Below are positions 8,761 through 16,799 of a stretch of DNA of 64,000 nt, piece by piece. A program made the position numbers and the translations under genes. The notes under the pieces were generated by a model. It saw only the letters and a list, made by a program, of their open reading frames with translations. It was not told the origin of the DNA and did no database searches. This DNA is from Solimonas flava DSM 18980 (GTDB taxonomy: Bacteria; Pseudomonadota; Gammaproteobacteria; Nevskiales; Nevskiaceae): assembly GCF_000426685.1 (NCBI RefSeq), contig NZ_AUFV01000013.1, positions 78,738 to 142,737 on the forward strand, in the 5' to 3' direction. Positions within the stretch are counted from its first letter, which is position 1. The number at the start of each line of letters is the position of its first letter.

Positions 8761-9194
8761 TGTTCTCTCCTCATCCTTGGGATACGCCCGCTGACGATCC
8801 CATCAATCGCCGCAGCCGGCATTCGCTGCATCGCGCTGTTCGTCTGGCGCCATCGTCAGCCGCGTGTCGCGCTGACCTGGCGACACGCGATCCATGCGTG
8901 CCCGCGAAAACCTATCGTAGTTCCGAAAAAGCGCAGTGCCTCGTCCGAAACGAGTATTCGACGCTCGCGCGCGCGGACGCGACCGCAGCGCGGCGCGCGA
9001 GTTCCATTGCACGCTGAAAAAAGCGCGGCACGCCGCCGCACCGGAACGCAAGAAAGGGGCTGAACAACACCGTCATCGCGAGGCCGCGCAGCAGCCGTGG
9101 CGATTCAGAGCCGCCGCCGGCCTCGCGCGCCGCGGGATGGATTCACCGCCTGCGGCGCCTCGCGATGACGATGGAGGAACTGCTGCAGAGCTTC
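8761..9194. other. 434-bp intergenic region with one palindromic repeat
   Basis: No convincing gene: the open frames here lack family resemblance and ribosome sites. The first ~240 bases probably carry the promoter of the DUF1329 gene; the right part holds the dispersed 100-bp element at 9071-9170. The DUF2505 gene ends at 9195, so the element also lies just downstream of the minus-strand catabolic operon. Confidence 0.5.
9071..9170. repeat. Dispersed palindromic repeat, copy 1 (100 bp)
   Basis: Bounded by CGTCATCGCGAGG (9071-9083) and its exact inverse CCTCGCGATGACG (9158-9170). The interior is imperfectly palindromic. The same 13-bp ends, the same 100-bp length and a related interior occur at 61347-61446, and a shorter copy at 57602-57677. 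It resembles non-autonomous palindromic elements scattered between genes of many proteobacteria. Confidence 0.85.
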
Positions 9195-9665
9195 CTAGCG
9201 ATAGTCGGCAATCAGTTCGATCGCGATGCGCGTTTCATCGGCCGAGCGCGTGTCCATGTCGGCGACCGCCATCTTCTCGATCTGTCCGCCGAGCAGCGGA
9301 ATCTTCGACTTGACCGTCCAGTCGTAGGTCACCAGCGTTTCGCTGCCGCCGTCGGCGATCGCCGTCGTGCACGCGCATTCGAGCGGCATCGCGCCGGCCT
9401 CGACCTTGACGCTGCCGGTGCGGCTGGCGACGTGCCAGGTTTCCTCGTTCGTCACCGTCGCCTCGGCCTTCTTGCCGCCCGGCATCTGCACCGGCACCTT
9501 GCGCTCGACGCGGATGCGGAAGGTCTGGCCGTCGAACTCGTGCGCGAGCACCTTGTACGGCATGCCGAGCGCGTCGAGCTTGCGCGTATGGAATCCCTTG
9601 TCGGTGAACATCTTGATGACGACGTCCGGCGCCGCCGGATAGCGCGCCTGCACCTGGTGCTTCAT
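9195..9665 (-). CDS. DUF2505 (START-like) protein
   Basis: 156 residues. The sequence fits the DUF2505 branch of the SRPBCC/START helix-grip superfamily: an N-terminal strand HQVQARYPAAPDVVIKMFTD, central RIRVERKVPVQMPG, and a C-terminal helix IEKMAVADMDTRSADETRI. These small proteins have a hydrophobic pocket; enzymatic activity is not established. Last gene of a TetR - rubredoxin - DUF2505 set (54 bases after the rubredoxin stop). Confidence 0.75.
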   Translation of the reverse strand: MKHQVQARYPAAPDVVIKMFTDKGFHTRKLDALGMPYKVLAHEFDGQTFRIRVERKVPVQMPGGKKAEATVTNEETWHVASRTGSVKVEAGAMPLECACTTAIADGGSETLVTYDWTVKSKIPLLGGQIEKMAVADMDTRSADETRIAIELIADYR

Positions 9666-9719
9666 GCCTGTCTCCCCTGTGATCGTGCCTGCACGGCGAG
9701 CCGCAGCCGCGGCCGCGCG

Positions 9720-9884
9720 TCAGCCGGTGTAGATCTCGAACGAATCCTTCGGCGAACCGCACTCCGGGCAGACCCAGTCGTCCGGCAGCTCCGTGAACTT
9801 GGTGCCCGGCGCGATGCCGTGATCCGGCATGCCCAGTGCCTCGTCGTAGATGTAACCGCAGATGACGCAGATCCACTTGTCCAT
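9720..9884 (-). CDS. Rubredoxin (54 aa)
   Basis: Short gene. Two CxxC knuckles, Cys6/Cys9 ([10 protein letters not shown]) and Cys39/Cys42 (WVCPECG), with the conserved PDDW before the second, make this a clear rubredoxin: a one-electron Fe(Cys)4 carrier in the cytoplasm. Rubredoxins of this type feed alkane or other monooxygenases, but none is adjacent. It lies 18 bases after a TetR gene and before a DUF2505 gene. A second rubredoxin is at 59015-59176. Confidence 0.95.
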   Translation of the reverse strand: MDKWICVICGYIYDEALGMPDHGIAPGTKFTELPDDWVCPECGSPKDSFEIYTG

Positions 9885-9902
9885 GCTTCCCCCGTTGTCG
9901 TC

Positions 9903-10640
9903 CTATTGCCTGCGGCGCGCAGCCGGCGGCGGCAGCGCCTCGCCGCGCGCCGCGGCGAAGCCGGCGAGCATCGTGCGCAGCGCGCTGCGCCAGTCGATCA
10001 GCAGGCTCGACTCGCCGACGCGGCCGAGCACGCGGCGCGACAGCTGCAGCGAGCGCTCGTCGCGCTCGACCAGCGTGCGCTGCACCAGCTGCTGCCACGA
10101 AGCACCGTTCTGGATGCTGGCCTTCAGGCCGATCGCCGCCGAGGCCGCACCGACCGTCAGCATGCCGACCGAGTGGAACAGCACCGCGCCTTCCTCGACG
10201 CTGAAGCCGTGCTCGCGCGTCAGCACGTCGAGGAACTGTTCGAGGATGTCGATCTCGGCGTGCGGGCCGAGGCGGCCGCGCGACAGCTCGGCGATCAGCT
10301 GCGGCTCGCCGACGAACGCCTCGAACAGACTCTCGGCATAGCGCTCGGCGAGCGCCGACCAGTGCTCGTGCTGGCTGTCCGGCAGGCGGCGCGCCAGCGT
10401 CAGCTGGAAGGCGGCGAGGCGCACCAGCTCGTCGCGGTTCGGCACATGGCGATAGAGCGTCGCCTGCGCGACGCCGAGACGATCGGCGATCTGCTTGAAC
10501 GTGACGGTATCGAGGCCGAGCTCGATCGCCGCGGCGACGATCGCCTGTGCACTGACGGCCGGCGGCCGGCCGACGCGCGCGGCGGCACCGGCGCCACCGG
10601 CACCCCGGTCCTGCTCTGCCTTGCGTCGAGTACTGCGCAT
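9903..10640 (-). CDS. TetR/AcrR-family regulator
   Basis: 245 residues from the ATG at 10640; the frame is open further upstream but the extra 63 residues are low-complexity and not family-like. The HTH occupies about residues 30-75: SAQAIVAAAIELGLDTVTFK, then QIADRLGVAQATLYRHVPNRDE, a textbook TetR recognition helix. The C-terminal ligand domain is of the tetracycline-repressor-like kind. Stops 18 bases before rubredoxin, so it probably controls rubredoxin/DUF2505 or the upstream amidohydrolase/CoA-transferase genes. Ligand unknown. Confidence 0.88.
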   Translation of the reverse strand: MRSTRRKAEQDRGAGGAGAAARVGRPPAVSAQAIVAAAIELGLDTVTFKQIADRLGVAQATLYRHVPNRDELVRLAAFQLTLARRLPDSQHEHWSALAERYAESLFEAFVGEPQLIAELSRGRLGPHAEIDILEQFLDVLTREHGFSVEEGAVLFHSVGMLTVGAASAAIGLKASIQNGASWQQLVQRTLVERDERSLQLSRRVLGRVGESSLLIDWRSALRTMLAGFAAARGEALPPPAARRRQ

Positions 10641-10729
10641 GCGGGCGATCACTCCTTCGTGCCGAGTTTCAAGAACGGAATCTTCAAATTCTTCGTCTGC
10701 TCGGACGACGGTGCAAGTGCGCAAATGCC

Positions 10730-12127
10730 TCAGCGCGAGCCGATCAGCTCGCCACGCCGCCAGGTCGCGCGCACCGTCGCCTCGCCGAGCCGCGTCCGCA
10801 CCGCGCGCCACGGCGCGTCGAGCAGGCACAGATCGGCGACGGCGCCGACCGCGAGCGGCGGCGCGGCCTGCGCCGGCGCCTGCAGAGGGCCGGTATACAG
10901 CGCGAACGCCGCCTCCGGCGTCAGCGCTTCATCGGCACCGAGCGTCGCGCCGCGCACGCTGCGCCGCTCGCAGGCGGCCTGCATCGCGCGCCACGGATCG
11001 GCGTCGCCGAACGGCGCGTCGGTGCTGCCGGCCAGCGCGACGCCGGCGCCGCGCAGGCCCTGCAGCCGGTACAGCCAGGGCCGGTCGTCGGCGTCGACGT
11101 CGGCGAGGTAGGCGTCGCCGCGTTCGGCGATGAAGTTCGGCTGCGTCACCACTGTCAGCCGCAGCCGCGCGATCTGCGCGGCCAGCTCCGGCGGCGCGAC
11201 CGCGGCGTGCTCGATGCGATCGCCGTCGCGCGCCCCGGCCTCGTCCAGCGCGGCGAGCGCGAACGCCAGTTCCGTGCGCGTCACGCAATGAAACGCGACC
11301 GGCCGCGCGTGGCGATGGCTCTGCGCGATCGCCGCGCACAGTGCCTCGAATTCCGGCAGCTCGTGCTCGTGCAGGTGGAACTTGTGCGCGCCGCGCTGCA
11401 CGCCCGGCACGCCGGCGCAGCCGTCGAGCCGGGCGTCGCCCATCACGCAGAGATCCTGCAGCAGCTCGCCACGCGCATGCGCCGCGGCGAAGTGCGCGAG
11501 ATCGTCCGGCCCGTTCGTGTGCGTGGTGTCGGTGAGGCCGACCACGCCGCGCGCCGCGAGCGCGCGGCTGATCGCCGCGAGCGACGGCCGCTCGCGCGGC
11601 AGACGCGTGCGCAGCCAGTCGTCGGCGTCGTAGAGGCGCCCGCTCAGACGGCCGTCGATGCGCTCGAACGGATCGCCGCCGCCGTCGCCGTCGCGCACGC
11701 CGAGCGCGGCCAGCCCCGCCGAATTGAACGTCCACAGCCGACCGCTGCGATGCTGCACGCGCAGCGGCCGCGCCGCCACGCACCGATCCAGCCAGTCGCG
11801 ATCGAGCGTCGCGCAGACCGATTCGTGATGGCCGACGCCGCGCAGCCAGCCGGTACCGGTGCGCGCCGCCGCGCGCAGCGCCGCGGCCAGCTGCGCCTCG
11901 TCGTCGACCTGCGGCGGCCCGCAGGCGACCGACGCACCCGCCGCGGCCAGCGCCTGCAGATGCAGATGGTGATCGCGCAGGCCCGGCAGCAGCGCACCGC
12001 CGGCAGCCGGCAGCACCGTCTCGCCACCGCGCGGGCGCAGACCGGCGCCGATCTCGGCGATGCGGCCGTCGGCGATGCGCACGTCGACGCGCGCGCCGAA
12101 ATGCAGCTCGGCGTCGCGGATCAGCAT
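10730..12127 (-). CDS. Amidohydrolase family 3 (YtcJ-like) protein
   Basis: 465 residues. The metal-site motif HHLHLQ (in LLPGLRDHHLHLQAL, near 55-69) replaces the usual HxH; FHCVTRTE and a later GSTDAPFGDADPW segment supply the other metal ligands of the amidohydrolase-3 TIM barrel, and LCLLDAPW starts the terminal beta-sandwich. Expected to hydrolyse an amide or similar bond. Its ATG overlaps the stop of the upstream CoA-transferase-like gene (ATGCTGA), indicating coupling and a shared pathway. Substrate unknown. Confidence 0.8.
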   Translation of the reverse strand: MLIRDAELHFGARVDVRIADGRIAEIGAGLRPRGGETVLPAAGGALLPGLRDHHLHLQALAAAGASVACGPPQVDDEAQLAAALRAAARTGTGWLRGVGHHESVCATLDRDWLDRCVAARPLRVQHRSGRLWTFNSAGLAALGVRDGDGGGDPFERIDGRLSGRLYDADDWLRTRLPRERPSLAAISRALAARGVVGLTDTTHTNGPDDLAHFAAAHARGELLQDLCVMGDARLDGCAGVPGVQRGAHKFHLHEHELPEFEALCAAIAQSHRHARPVAFHCVTRTELAFALAALDEAGARDGDRIEHAAVAPPELAAQIARLRLTVVTQPNFIAERGDAYLADVDADDRPWLYRLQGLRGAGVALAGSTDAPFGDADPWRAMQAACERRSVRGATLGADEALTPEAAFALYTGPLQAPAQAAPPLAVGAVADLCLLDAPWRAVRTRLGEATVRATWRRGELIGSR

Positions 12128-13524
12128 GCGCCGCCCAGACGCGCGAGCACGGCATCGGTATCGGCGCCGAAGGGCGCCGCCGCGGCGCGCACGCAGCGCG
12201 CCTGCGGGGCGCGCACGTCGCCGGAGCGCAGCTCGGCCTGCCAGTCGCGGCGGCGCGCACGCCAGCCGGCGGCGTCGCGCGGCGCCTCGAACTGCGCGGC
12301 CTGACGCGCCACCTCGTGCAGCGACAGTGCGATCAGCCGCCCGCCGCCGCTCGCATGGCTCGCCCACGCGGCGAGCGCCGCGTGCAGGCCGGTCAGCGGA
12401 TCGGCGATCGCGTCGCCGATGAAGCAGGGCTCGGCGCCGGCGAGCTGCTGCGCGGCGGACAGCCCGGCGGCGACGCCGGCATCGTCGCCGTAGGCGATCC
12501 ACTGCGCCTGCGGCTCCTGGCGGCCGTAGCCGTGGATCGCGATCCAGCTCTGGTCCGGCTTTTCGCGCAGCAGGGCTTCGGCGTCGATGCCCATCTGCCG
12601 CAACGCGCGCGGCCGCGAGGCCTCGATGACGATATCGGCGCGGCGCAGCAGGGCCAGCAACTGCGCGCGGCCGCGGGCGCTGTGCAGATCGAGCGCGACG
12701 CTGCGCTTGCCGGCGTGCAGCAGATCGAAGAACGGTGCCGAGCCGCGGCGCGCGCCGTCCGGGCGCGCCGTGCTTTCAACCTTGATGACCTCGGCGCCGC
12801 AGCGCTGCAGCAGCTGCGAGCACAGCGGCCCGGCCCACAGCGAGGACAGATCGACGACCAGCGGCGCCGGACGCACCGCCAGCACGCCTGGCCACGATCG
12901 CCCGGCATGCACGCGCAGCCACGGCACCGGCGTCGCCTCGACGCGGCTCGGCGCGAGCGCCAGGCCGAGCAGGCGGCCGCGCTCCACGAGTTCGTCGACA
13001 TCGCGCTCGCGCACCGCGGCCTCGACCGAGGCCCAGTCCGTGGCCGGCGCTTCGAGCCAGGCCGGCAGCAGCGACCAGTCGTCGTCGCGCGGCAGGCTGA
13101 GCGCGAGCAGGCCGTCGCCAGCGCGCAGCAGACGGCAGGCACCGCCGGCGGAAATGGCACCGCGTCGCTGCAGCCCCATCAGCGCGGCGCGTTCGGCGAG
13201 CAATGCGGCGCCGCGCAGATCGGCAAGCTCGGCCTGCGGCGCGAGGCTGGCCAGCGCGGCCAGCGCGCCGTCGGCGAGCGCCGTGAGCGGAAGAGCGGAA
13301 AGCTGCGGCGCGCCGTCGGCGGCGCCGCACAGCGTCATCAGGCCGCTGCGCGCCCAGGCGCGCGCCGGATGCTCGGCGGGCGGCACCACGCGCGCGGCCG
13401 GCGCGGCGCCGAGCGTGGTCAACAGATGGTCGCGGTAACGCGCGGCCGTATCGACCGCTTTCCCGGCCGCGTCTCCAGCCGCGTCCGGCGCAGCCTCGGC
13501 CGGCGCAGCGAGCACGGCGCTCAT
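12121..13524 (-). CDS. CaiB/BaiF-type CoA-transferase-like protein, catalytic Asp not evident
   Basis: 467 residues from the ATG at 13524. Residues about 222-260 match the N-terminal CoA-transferase III core (PLVVDLSSLWAGPLCSQLLQ, GAEVIKVES); the first 215 residues resemble a degraded C-terminal half placed in front. At the position where active enzymes read G-x-x-V-D-x-S-L, this protein reads GRLIALSL, with Ala instead of Asp (alignment by eye). Two-half relatives occur in steroid degraders. It may be a pseudo-enzyme, a partner subunit, or an enzyme with altered chemistry. Coupled to the downstream amidohydrolase and 7 bases after the SRPBCC gene. Confidence 0.72.
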   Translation of the reverse strand: MSAVLAAPAEAAPDAAGDAAGKAVDTAARYRDHLLTTLGAAPAARVVPPAEHPARAWARSGLMTLCGAADGAPQLSALPLTALADGALAALASLAPQAELADLRGAALLAERAALMGLQRRGAISAGGACRLLRAGDGLLALSLPRDDDWSLLPAWLEAPATDWASVEAAVRERDVDELVERGRLLGLALAPSRVEATPVPWLRVHAGRSWPGVLAVRPAPLVVDLSSLWAGPLCSQLLQRCGAEVIKVESTARPDGARRGSAPFFDLLHAGKRSVALDLHSARGRAQLLALLRRADIVIEASRPRALRQMGIDAEALLREKPDQSWIAIHGYGRQEPQAQWIAYGDDAGVAAGLSAAQQLAGAEPCFIGDAIADPLTGLHAALAAWASHASGGGRLIALSLHEVARQAAQFEAPRDAAGWRARRRDWQAELRSGDVRAPQARCVRAAAAPFGADTDAVLARLGGAC

Positions 13525-13531
13525 GCGCGCC

Positions 13532-13999
13532 TCAACCGCCGCCGGCCTGCGTCTGGCGGTGTATCCACAGTTCCTCGGCACGGCGGCGGACGCCGTCCGT
13601 CATGCCGGCGAAGCCGGCTTCGAGCTTGTCGCGCAGCAAGGCCAACACCAGAAAACGCAGCCAGCCCTGCAGATGGAAGTACGAGCGATAGCGCGTGCGC
13701 GTCGCGTCGATCGGCTCGACGTCATGCGAGCGGAACGAGGACAGCGCGCCGCCCGGCACCGGCTTCATGCTGTAGGCGAAGCGCCGGCCCTCGACGTATT
13801 CCTTCATCCACTCGCGCTGCGCCTGCGGCCGCGCCAGCAGCTTGACCTTCATGTCGATCGGATCGCCGGGCTTCAGCGTCGAGCGCGCCTCGATGCAGAA
13901 CGGATTCCACTGCGGATACTTCGGCAGATCGGCGAGCACCTCCCACACCACCTCGGCGGGGGCGTTGATCTCAACCGTCTTTTCGATGACGAAGCGCAT
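13532..13999 (-). CDS. SRPBCC (START-like) family protein
   Basis: 155 residues of helix-grip fold: the first strand VIEKTVEINAPAEVVWEVL, then DLPKYPQWNPFC, are classic for polyketide-cyclase/AHA1-like SRPBCC proteins, and a long C-terminal amphipathic helix LVLALLRDKLEAGFAGMTDG closes the pocket. No catalytic residues can be assigned. It lies 40 bases after the acyl-CoA ligase and 7 bases before the CoA-transferase-like gene, so it probably binds a hydrophobic pathway intermediate. Confidence 0.8.
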   Translation of the reverse strand: MRFVIEKTVEINAPAEVVWEVLADLPKYPQWNPFCIEARSTLKPGDPIDMKVKLLARPQAQREWMKEYVEGRRFAYSMKPVPGGALSSFRSHDVEPIDATRTRYRSYFHLQGWLRFLVLALLRDKLEAGFAGMTDGVRRRAEELWIHRQTQAGGG

Positions 14000-14039
14000 C
14001 GCGGACTCCGGCGTCAGGCGGGACAGGATAGCGGCGCGC

Positions 14040-15551
14040 TCAGGCCGCCGCGCGTTCGGCGAATTCCTGGCGGATCAGACGACGCAGCACCTTGCCGGTT
14101 TCGTTGTACGGCAGCGCGTCCTTGAAGACGATGGCCTGCGGCACGCGCGAGGAGCGCAGCTGCGAGCGGACCAGCGCCTGCAGCTCTTCCGGCTCGACGC
14201 GGGCGCCATCCTTGAGCACGACCGCCGCCGCCACCGCCTCGCCCCACTGCTCGTCCGGCATCGCCACGCAGGCGACGTCGGCGACCGCCGGGTGCGACAG
14301 CAGCACGTCCTCGATCTCGCCCGGCGAGATGTTCTCGCCGCCGCGCACGATCACGTCGTCGGCGCGCCCTTCGAGGAACAGGTAGCCCTCGTCGTCCAGA
14401 TAGCCGCGGTCCTTGGTCGGGAACCAGCCTTCGGCGTCGAGCTGGCTGCCGAGCGACAGATACTCGCCCGAGACCTGCGGGCCGCGCACGAACACCAGGC
14501 CCGCCTCCTCCGGCCCGAGCACGCGGCCGTCCTCGTCGCGAATCTGGATCTCGACCGCGGCCGGCCTGCCGACCGAAGCCAGACGCCGGCGCACGCGCGG
14601 ATCGTCGCTGGCGGCGGCGGCGCGGTGATCGTCCGGACCGAGCACGGCGATCGTCGAGCTGGTTTCGGTGAGACCGTAGGCATTGGTGAAATCGACGCCG
14701 GGGAACAGACGCATGGCCTGTTCGATCGTCGACAGCGGCATCTTGCCGCCGCCGTAGGCGATCGCGCGCAGCGCCGGCAGCGCCGCGTCCGCGTCCTCTT
14801 CGAGCAGGTGGTCGACGACGCGCTGCAGCATGGTCGGCACCAGGAAGGCATTGCTGACCTCATGCGCACGGCAGGCTTCGAGCCAGGCGCGAGCCTCGAA
14901 GTTCTCCAGCTGCACCATGCGCCGGCAGGCGTAGGTCGACGACAGCACCGCCGAAATGCCCGCGACGTGATACGGCGGCACGGTGACGACGATGGCGTCG
15001 TTCTCCTCGGCGGCACCGAACTCGACGGTGCCGACGATGTACGACATCAGGTTCTCGTGGCGCAGGATCGCCGCCTTCGGCTTGCCGGTGGTGCCGCTGG
15101 TGAACAGCTGCACGGCGACCGCGCGCGGGTCCTCGTCCGGCTGCGGCGGCTCGGCGTCCGCCGCCAGCGGCGGCAGGGCCAGCAGCTCCGAGCGCAGCAG
15201 CAATTCCACGCCCTCGCGCGGCTCGACCAGCGACACGAATTCGTCGCCGACCACCAGCACCACCGGCGCGACGCGCTCGATCAGCTCGTTGAGCTCCGGC
15301 CGCGTCAGGCGATAGTTGAGCGGCACATACGGCAGGCCGGCGTAGGCCGCGCCGAAGATCGAGATCGGCGCCGCCGGACTGTTGACGTCGAGCAGGCCGA
15401 CGTACTGCGCGCCGCTGGCACGGAACCGCGCCGCGGCGCGGCAGGCCGCCTCGCGCAGCTCCGCATAGGTGTAGGCGAACTCGCCGGACACGACAGCGGT
15501 GCGATCGCCGAAGGCCTCGGCGGCCATGTCGAGGATGGTGGAAATGTTCAT
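14040..15551 (-). CDS. AMP-dependent acyl-CoA synthetase
   Basis: 503 residues with all adenylate-forming motifs: P-loop TSGTTGKPK at 151-159, the YGLTE motif, the RGYLDDEGYLFLEGRADD hinge region, and C-terminal PYNETGKVLRR with Lys487 for adenylation. It activates a carboxylic acid to its CoA thioester using ATP. Close to medium/long-chain or ring-carboxylate ligases. It lies at the head of a minus-strand group with an SRPBCC protein, a CoA-transferase homologue and an amidohydrolase. Substrate not readable. Confidence 0.9.
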   Translation of the reverse strand: MNISTILDMAAEAFGDRTAVVSGEFAYTYAELREAACRAAARFRASGAQYVGLLDVNSPAAPISIFGAAYAGLPYVPLNYRLTRPELNELIERVAPVVLVVGDEFVSLVEPREGVELLLRSELLALPPLAADAEPPQPDEDPRAVAVQLFTSGTTGKPKAAILRHENLMSYIVGTVEFGAAEENDAIVVTVPPYHVAGISAVLSSTYACRRMVQLENFEARAWLEACRAHEVSNAFLVPTMLQRVVDHLLEEDADAALPALRAIAYGGGKMPLSTIEQAMRLFPGVDFTNAYGLTETSSTIAVLGPDDHRAAAASDDPRVRRRLASVGRPAAVEIQIRDEDGRVLGPEEAGLVFVRGPQVSGEYLSLGSQLDAEGWFPTKDRGYLDDEGYLFLEGRADDVIVRGGENISPGEIEDVLLSHPAVADVACVAMPDEQWGEAVAAAVVLKDGARVEPEELQALVRSQLRSSRVPQAIVFKDALPYNETGKVLRRLIRQEFAERAAA

Positions 15552-15614
15552 GGCAGTTTCACTCTGGAGCCGCGCTGCGCGGACGCGGCAGGCACGCGCG
15601 CCGCGGCCTCGATG

Positions 15615-15923
15615 CTAGTCCGACGACGGCAGCTGCTTGGCCTGCTTGACCTCGAGCGGCGTGCTGCCGAGGCTCAGCGAGCCCTTGCCGCCCTTCGTGC
15701 ACAGCAGCTCCAGCGACTCGTCGGCGTTGACGTAGCGCTTGCCGATCAGCGTCTCGCCGACGAAGGCCGGGTCCGGCTCGCCGGCGCCGGTCGCCGTCGG
15801 CGCGATCATCTCGGCGCCGCCGCAGCGCAGATCGTGCTCGCCGGCCGGCGCCTTCACGACCATCACCTGCGTTTCGCAAACCGCGCTCTTGAAGCGCGCG
15901 CCGGGCTTGAGTGCCGTCGCCAT
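15615..15923 (-). CDS. Conserved small protein of unknown function
   Basis: 102 residues from the ATG at 15923, preferred over one 18 bases upstream because GGAG stands about 9 bases before it. No signal peptide or membrane helix. Three cysteines (in SAVCETQVMVV, DLRCGGAEM and LLCTKGGKG) could bind a metal but there is no CxxC. I do not recognise a named family. It precedes the acyl-CoA ligase by 63 bases on the same strand and may be the first gene of that operon. Confidence 0.6.
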   Translation of the reverse strand: MATALKPGARFKSAVCETQVMVVKAPAGEHDLRCGGAEMIAPTATGAGEPDPAFVGETLIGKRYVNADESLELLCTKGGKGSLSLGSTPLEVKQAKQLPSSD

Positions 15924-16018
15924 CGTGGGGTTCTCCATCATTCGTGAGTGGCCGGACTGTAAGCCAGGCGCGGCCCGGCCACCCCGTCCACTTGTGGGAG
16001 GTGAGTCGGACTCAGGAG

Positions 16019-16780
16019 CTAGCGACCGTAGTTCGGAGCCGCGCTCGGCACGTATTCATATCCGCCGCCGTGGCCGCGCACGGTGCGGATCACGGTCGGA
16101 TCGCCTGGCACCGGCTCGATCTTGCGACGCAGCCGGGTAATGCGCAGGTCGATCGCGCGGTCGAATACCGCCGTCGGATCGGTGTCGGACAGTTCCAGCA
16201 GACGCTCCCGCGACAGCACCACGCCGGGATGATCGGCGAACGCACACAGCAACGCGAACTCGGACCCGGTGATCAGCAGGATCTCGCCGCCGTTGTCGAC
16301 CAGGCGGCGGCGCGCACGATCGAGACGCCAGCGTCCGAACCAGGTTTCGCCAGCACTCGCCGGCGGCTCGCGAACCGGCGGCGGCAGGCTACCGGCCGCC
16401 GGCCCGCCGCGCCGGCGCAGGACGCTGCGCACGCGCGCCAGCAGCTCGCGCAGGTCGGCCGGCTTGGCGATGTAGTCGTCGGCACCGAGCTCGAGTCCGA
16501 CGACACGGTCGGCGGTCGCGTCATTGCCGGTCAGCATGATGACCGGCACGTCGGAACCGGCGCGCAGCCAGCGCAGCACGGAAAGACCGTCCTCGTCCGG
16601 CATCACCAGATCGAGGATCACACAGTGCGGTGCGGCGGCCGCTGCCGCAGCACAGGCCGCGCGCAGCGCCGGGCCGCCGTCGTAGCCGAGCACTTCATAG
16701 CCCTGCCCCGACAGGTAGTCGACCAGCAGCTCGCGAACCAGCACGTCGTCATCGACCACGGCGATGCGGGTTTTCACCAT
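16019..16780 (-). CDS. OmpR/PhoB-type response regulator
   Basis: 253 residues from the ATG at 16780 with GGGGAGGG upstream. Receiver: acidic pair DDD near 10-12, phospho-acceptor Asp57 (VILDLVMPDEDG), Thr in MLTGND, Lys in YIAKPADL. After a Pro/Ala linker the winged helix ends in DLRITRLRRKIEP and TVRGHGGGYEYV. Nineteen bases downstream of the hybrid kinase gene, it is its probable output partner. Targets unknown; no obvious direct-repeat operator was seen next to it. Confidence 0.93.
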   Translation of the reverse strand: MVKTRIAVVDDDVLVRELLVDYLSGQGYEVLGYDGGPALRAACAAAAAAAPHCVILDLVMPDEDGLSVLRWLRAGSDVPVIMLTGNDATADRVVGLELGADDYIAKPADLRELLARVRSVLRRRGGPAAGSLPPPVREPPASAGETWFGRWRLDRARRRLVDNGGEILLITGSEFALLCAFADHPGVVLSRERLLELSDTDPTAVFDRAIDLRITRLRRKIEPVPGDPTVIRTVRGHGGGYEYVPSAAPNYGR

Positions 16781-16799
16781 GCCCTCCCCAGGCAGTAGG

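Noticed and set aside
7291..9063. 590-codon plus-strand frame across the DUF1329 and SDR genes
   Set aside because: Low-complexity Arg/Val/Asp composition is typical of antisense frames to real genes; both minus-strand genes are convincing.
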